11,710 nucleotides of DNA, from positions 1 through 11,710 of the forward strand of contig WKLE02002970.1 in NCBI GenBank assembly GCA_014885115.2. Reading direction: 5' to 3'. The number at the start of each line of letters is the position of its first letter. Within the stretch, counting starts at the first letter, position 1. A program made the position numbers and the translations under genes. This DNA is from Asterionellopsis glacialis. Taxonomy: Eukaryota > Bacillariophyta > Plagiogrammaphyceae > Rhaphoneidales > Asterionellopsidaceae. This document shows positions 7,873 to 11,710 of the stretch, in pieces. A model generated the notes under the pieces. The model made no database searches. It saw only the letters and a list, made by a program, of their open reading frames with translations, and was not told where the DNA came from.

Positions 7873-8169
7873 GGTTAAAACGTGCGAACTTTCCTCGCAC
7901 TTCTTGATTACCAGTCTGTCCTTCTATCCCTCATCATACTGTTATTCGAACGTTATTTGAACGGAAATTGGCAGTTGCTTTTTTGGTGGGAAAGAATGTC
8001 TTTCGGGATTTCCGTACCGACATGCATTTCAAAAATATTCAAACGATCTCTTTTTGTATACACATTTTTGGTGCACAATCAAAAAGGGCCCAATTGATTC
8101 CCTTGAACTTGGTCCTAATTAACAACTGGAACTCACTCCGGCAGATTCCTCTAACATTCCTCTGTAAAG

Positions 8170-8188
8170 TAGAGAGTGTCACTCTCTA
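8170..8188. repeat. Perfect 9-bp inverted repeat around one central base
   Basis: TAGAGAGTG-T-CACTCTCTA reads the same on both strands apart from its central base. It lies between the two divergent genes, about 450 bases upstream of the orphan's ATG. A dimeric DNA-binding-protein site is possible; the one-base loop makes a useful RNA hairpin unlikely. Confidence 0.5.
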
Positions 8189-8575
8189 GCAAACCAACCA
8201 AAGCGAAGGATATCTCGTACGTGTTACCAGTACTTTTTCGGTATTAAACGATTGTCTATTGAAGGAGAATTAGGAGTTCATAGCGAGAGTATCCTACCGT
8301 AGGCTAATTATGATAAAAGTTCAAAAACAACTGTCTTGAGAGTCAACAACAAAGCCAGAGAAATAGTTTAGAGAACAAGCAACCGAACAAACAGTAAGAC
8401 GAACTGGAACATAAAGCTTTGTAGATCATCTTTAGACGGCGATTAGAGTTGTAAATCGTTTCCTGAACATAGTGTTGGTCATAGGCTAAAGGTACCATAG
8501 TTGTTTCTGCTGTGGGATAAGTTGCTAGATTGCTTCTGCTGTAATCTGGAGGGCTTGAGACTCGTCGGTCGTTGT

Positions 8576-8578
<3 letters not shown>

Positions 8579-8606
<28 letters not shown>
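8579..8606. repeat. (AG)14 microsatellite in the promoter/5' UTR
   Basis: Fourteen uninterrupted AG units end 30 bases before the orphan gene's ATG, so they probably lie in its 5' UTR. The tract is pure and likely to vary in length between strains. AG/GAGA tracts can affect promoter activity, but no specific role is shown here. Confidence 0.9.
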
Positions 8607-8611
<5 letters not shown>

Positions 8612-8636
8612 AAAAGCAAGTTGTAGGTATTACAAA

Positions 8637-11033
8637 ATGGGGAATTGTCAATGTAAGAACTGTGGTGATGAATCTATATTGGCTGCTGTTGAGGGTTCCA
8701 CCGGAGTAGTTCAACATGATGCGGTCGTTGGGAAGACCATCGAGACTTCTTATACGACGAATACAGAAGAATTCAATAGTCCTCGGCTGCAACAGCAACC
8801 AAACAAGACGGAAAGTGGTGCTTTGAGAAGATCTTTTACACTTGTTCTTCCAAAACTAAAAACAACAATAACATCAAGAAACGGACCTTTGGAGGATCAT
8901 TCATCAACAACTCCCAACACACTTCCAGAAACTCCCTCGACATGCAATTCTTCCTTTGCCGATACACCGTCACCACAATCCAACTCTATATTGTCTTCCT
9001 ATGGATATGGAGAGCAACCAAACCGACGTTCAACGAGACAGCATCGGGATAATAATATAAACGATGAGGAAGACTACGACGAACAAGAAAATACTTATTT
9101 GGACTTTACACCTATTTCAAATCTTATCTCTGCTATGGATCCAACTATTAAGGAGGAGGATTCTGTTTTGCTAGATGAATCTATTCATGAAAGATCTCAG
9201 AGTGGTGGCGGCGGTGAAAATAATGACCAAAAAGAACCAGAGCATGAGGAATCGACTGCTACTACGCCTATGACTACGTTTGCACAACATGCATCGGCAC
9301 TCATAGCTGCTACAGCTGCAGCAGCTGCTGGTGCAGCTATGAAGAAAAAGAGAAGATCAAAATCATCACCTGCGCAGGAAGAGCAACAGGAGAAACAGGA
9401 ACAACATCCAAATAATGAAAATCAATCATCCCTATCATTCATGAAAAAAAGCAGCACCACAAATAATGGAGTAGGTCGTATGCAAAATCTCAAAATGAGA
9501 ATACAGGCAAAAAGCAAGTCTTGTACTTTGGACATGGAAAGTGAACGACCAAAACCACTCACCATGTCAGAACTGATTTCACGAAGTGAAACACCATCAA
9601 CAGCAAGTACTGAGGAAGTTAAGAACAAAAATGAATTAGTATCCTCCTCGTCGTTATCCTCATCACTACATTCTTCTGTATCACAACAAACGAAATCATC
9701 CATGAATGCAGATACCATGCTAACCTTTCATAAATTACGCTTACGTGCCAAGGTTGCCGCACGCGACAAACGCAAACATCAAAGAATGCAAAAATTTGAA
9801 GACCGTCTATCAGATGTTACAACCTATGGTAAACTAGTAAAAGGATTTGAATCCTTACAAGAACAAATTCAACAACAAGAGCAACAAAAGAAAAAAGATG
9901 AAAAAGATGAACCAAGTAGTAATACAAGTGATGACCCAAATCGAATGAATTTGAAGAAAGCACAAACATGGTTTTTCGACTTTCAAGGGATTGAAAGGGA
10001 AGATGATTTTAATGATGTAGATCAAGCTGAAGCCGAAGACAACAACGTCGGTATGAATCATCATGACAACCAGGATGATAATGAAAGTCGCCAAAGTGCA
10101 ATGTCACTCTTGACATGTGAAAGTTGGTCTTCGCAAAAGGCGTATTATGCTGAGAAACGAAAACAACGACGTGATCGTAAACGTGCTAATGATGATCAAT
10201 GTAGTCAGAGTGATTTATCATTGCTAAGTGGATCTAGCATGGATTCACAACGCAAGTATTTCAGAGAAAAACAAAAGCAAAGACAGCAAAAGGTATTGCT
10301 ACAAGAAGAAAAGGACAAACGGAAACTAAGACATCCATTGATGTTGGAAGGGGAGGAAATTAACGACAAGAAAAAAGAAGGCCTCATTCCCGAAATTATA
10401 GTACCATCAAAGTCATCATCGCCTAGCTGTGATCGTATTGTCTTGGAAAGTTTGGATAATATTGCAAAACATTCCGGTGATAATTATGATTTAGAAGATG
10501 CTGGAAGTTTATGCTCCTTAATTACAGAAGAGGATGTTTATGATTATGGTATTCACCGACGTAATCGCAAGGCAAACAATGGAACCACCAACACAGCAGC
10601 AACAACAACAAGATTTGAACATTCAGATAATCATAGCGTATCATCAGCTGTTACAGGGGTTGACTCTGTACTTACTGATGACTGGGGTGGTGAAAATGAT
10701 TATGCCGTGTCTAGAACAAATAGGAAACTTGCGTTTGACCCCAATGGTGCAAATCGTCGTTCAAGGAGTCACCCACGTACTCGCAAAAGTAGTGAGAACA
10801 AATATCACGGGGAAAAGAAGAAAAAGAAGAGCAGCGATATTGCCACCAGACCACATCTGACAGAAATTGTTTTGTCCAACAATGTTGACAAATATGCAGA
10901 CAATGTGAATGCAGCAGCTGCTGCTGCAATGGTTGAAGATGATGATACATCCTTGCAAGCATTATCATCTTCAGCAAGACAACAACAACGATTACGTTTA
11001 TTTGCCAAAATGCATGGTATCCAAACCATTTAA
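8637..11033 (+). CDS. Orphan 798-residue protein with an N-myristoylation/palmitoylation-type N terminus
   Basis: I do not recognise a family. The N terminus MGNCQCKNCG has Gly2 for N-myristoylation and Cys4, Cys6 and Cys9 as likely palmitoylation sites, which suggests a peripheral protein on the cytosolic face of a membrane. There is no signal peptide or transmembrane segment. Most of the protein is Ser/Asn/Gln/Asp-rich and probably disordered. An Ala-rich run (219-234) leads into KKKRRSK (236-242). A charged, probably helical or coiled-coil part covers about 362-424. An aromatic motif, AQTWFFDFQGIE (442-453), stands out. Two copies of a roughly 28-residue unit start at 486 and 524 (QSxxSLL...SSQ..Y..EKRKQR). 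A second Ala run is at 759-764, and the C terminus RQQQRLRLFAKMHGIQ looks ordered. The reading frame is long, intronless and uninterrupted, with an A-rich context before the ATG. A scaffold or signalling adaptor is conceivable, but this is only inference. Confidence 0.8.
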   Translation: MGNCQCKNCGDESILAAVEGSTGVVQHDAVVGKTIETSYTTNTEEFNSPRLQQQPNKTESGALRRSFTLVLPKLKTTITSRNGPLEDHSSTTPNTLPETPSTCNSSFADTPSPQSNSILSSYGYGEQPNRRSTRQHRDNNINDEEDYDEQENTYLDFTPISNLISAMDPTIKEEDSVLLDESIHERSQSGGGGENNDQKEPEHEESTATTPMTTFAQHASALIAATAAAAAGAAMKKKRRSKSSPAQEEQQEKQEQHPNNENQSSLSFMKKSSTTNNGVGRMQNLKMRIQAKSKSCTLDMESERPKPLTMSELISRSETPSTASTEEVKNKNELVSSSSLSSSLHSSVSQQTKSSMNADTMLTFHKLRLRAKVAARDKRKHQRMQKFEDRLSDVTTYGKLVKGFESLQEQIQQQEQQKKKDEKDEPSSNTSDDPNRMNLKKAQTWFFDFQGIEREDDFNDVDQAEAEDNNVGMNHHDNQDDNESRQSAMSLLTCESWSSQKAYYAEKRKQRRDRKRANDDQCSQSDLSLLSGSSMDSQRKYFREKQKQRQQKVLLQEEKDKRKLRHPLMLEGEEINDKKKEGLIPEIIVPSKSSSPSCDRIVLESLDNIAKHSGDNYDLEDAGSLCSLITEEDVYDYGIHRRNRKANNGTTNTAATTTRFEHSDNHSVSSAVTGVDSVLTDDWGGENDYAVSRTNRKLAFDPNGANRRSRSHPRTRKSSENKYHGEKKKKKSSDIATRPHLTEIVLSNNVDKYADNVNAAAAAAMVEDDDTSLQALSSSARQQQRLRLFAKMHGIQTI
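10092..10289 (+). repeat. Internal tandem protein repeat, 38-residue (114-bp) period
   Basis: The units at residues 486-513 and 524-551 share 14 of 28 positions by eye: QS..SLL...S..SQ..Y..EK.KQR. Each has a Ser-rich, possibly phosphorylated head and a strongly basic, probably helical tail. The DNA copies have diverged, so the duplication is old. Confidence 0.6.
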
Positions 11034-11521
11034 AAATATATTTTTTTGGCTTCTTTTAAAATACACTGTACTTCATGAAACGACGAATAAGAGAGTCTAC
11101 ATCTTTTGTTTTAAATAATGATGCCATTATCAAAATATACCATGGAAAGTATGTGTAGTAATATGCAAAGTTATCGATATCAAGACTGAAAAGAGCTCAA
11201 CAGCAACTTTGCTGAGAAACCACATGTTTTATAATTAAAACAAATTAATAGATGCATGTATAAAATTAGAAAATAAAAACTTATAGGATCTGAATCACGA
11301 GTATTGCGGTTGTACATTCAAAATTCACCCTCGGGAGTTAGTACTGCGATGGAGTCCCCTGGAGAGGCGACCTGACAATAATGCCCACCTGACAATTTTG
11401 ATAATTTTTTTATGCTTGTGGGTGCCAGTTTTGCGAGCGGAGCGAGCTTGAAGGTCCGAAATAGAATAGATACAATTATTCTCAGCGTCAGGTCTAAAGA
11501 TACCATAGATCCCTTGCATAG
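11034..11521. other. AT-rich 3' flank and a GC-richer, possibly repeat-derived patch
   Basis: About 11034-11310 is AT-rich with no gene seen; it should hold the orphan's 3' UTR. About 11325-11460 is less AT-rich. It contains a direct repeat of CCTGACAAT (starting at 11371 and 11388) and a GCGAGC-GGA-GCGAGC direct repeat (11433-11447). Small overlapping minus-strand frames here show no domain I can name. The change in composition and the short repeats suggest a fragment of a repetitive element, without proof. Confidence 0.35.
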
Positions 11522-11710
11522 ACCTTCTTACAGTTTACCTATTCGTTGACTTCGGAGGTATTGCGAATAAAGATTTGCATCTACAAAAGATGGAAGAAAG
11601 TTGGACTGCAGAATGCATTAGCTCAAGCAAAGTTAGATCTACAGGAAATACAAAACATGAGGAAATTCGCAAGTCGAAAATATGCTACTATAGATGAGAA
11701 AGCTACTTTT
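11522..11710 (+). CDS. Possible partial coding exon at the right edge
   Basis: After a TAG at 11519-11521 this frame stays open for 63 codons to the window end. The last part reads KRWKKVGLQNALAQAKLDLQ and continues charged and helix-like to DEKATF. There is no early ATG, but a pyrimidine-rich CTTCTTACAG acceptor-like site ends at 11533, so this could be an internal exon of a gene continuing to the right. A frame this short may be open by chance. No family was recognised. Confidence 0.25.

Larger units (their letters stand above)
7674..8636. other. Divergent intergenic region between the NXD1-like gene and the lipid-anchored orphan
   Basis: These 963 bases should hold the promoters and 5' UTRs of both divergent genes. 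They contain a TGACGT half-site (7867-7872), a GTACCGAC motif (8014-8021), a 19-base palindrome (8170-8188) and an (AG)14 tract (8579-8606). Small frames at 7882-8189 show no domain and are not called. No tRNA-like cloverleaf was recognised. Confidence 0.6.

Noticed and set aside
7882..8189. Two overlapping ~70-codon plus-strand frames in the divergent region
   Set aside because: No domain and no conserved motif. Overlapping frames of this length are expected by chance here.
9422..10977. Several minus-strand frames opposite the orphan gene
   Set aside because: Poly-Leu/Ser/Phe or His/Gln-rich shadows of the Gln/Asn/Ser/Lys-rich coding strand; the plus frame is uninterrupted for 798 codons.
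1..11710. tRNA, rRNA, CRISPR array, complete transposon or defence-type gene cluster
   Set aside because: Looked for on both strands by eye; no cloverleaf, regular spaced repeat, transposase, reverse transcriptase or terminal repeats were recognised. A covariance-model scan was not possible.

Overview
The window looks like nuclear DNA of a diatom, probably pennate, or a close stramenopile relative. Two proteins carry the bipartite presequence of secondary plastids: an ER signal peptide cleaved just before Phe. One of these also has a twin-arginine thylakoid-lumen signal. The genes are compact, mostly intron-poor, and interrupted by Asn/Ser/Thr-rich low-complexity inserts. One gene pairs an RNase H1 N-terminal-type domain with a helicase-associated domain, a type I know to be abundant in diatoms. 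No prokaryotic operon, CRISPR array, rRNA or tRNA was seen. The genus cannot be fixed from sequence alone.

Layout, left to right. (1) 1-851, minus: 5' part of a gene with an RNase H1 N-terminal (viroplasmin-like) domain, a low-complexity linker and a helicase-associated domain, running off the left edge. (2) 852-1588: divergent intergenic region with a perfect TGACGTCA site. (3) 1589-3352, plus: DEG1-type thylakoid-lumen serine protease with one PDZ domain. (4) 3581-3990, minus: broken C-terminal fragment of the splicing factor SLU7, with a frameshift and an in-frame stop, missed by simple ORF calling. (5) 4437-6523, plus: prenylcysteine oxidase-like flavoprotein with one 152-nt intron (5865-6016). 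(6) 6606-7673, minus: plastid-targeted NXD1-like protein of the acetoacetate decarboxylase-like superfamily, convergent with gene 5. (7) 7674-8636: second divergent intergenic region, with an odd-centred palindrome and an (AG)14 tract. (8) 8637-11033, plus: 798-residue orphan protein with an N-myristoylation/palmitoylation-type N terminus and a tandem internal repeat. (9) 11034-11710: AT-rich 3' flank, a possible repeat-derived patch, and an open frame running off the right edge.

The genes do not form one pathway. DEG1 and the NXD1-like protein both point to the plastid (lumen proteolysis and xanthophyll metabolism). The prenylcysteine oxidase belongs to the endomembrane system, and the orphan probably sits on the cytosolic face of a membrane. 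The least ordinary items are the SLU7 relic, the RNase H1-N plus helicase-associated architecture, and the lipid-anchored orphan.
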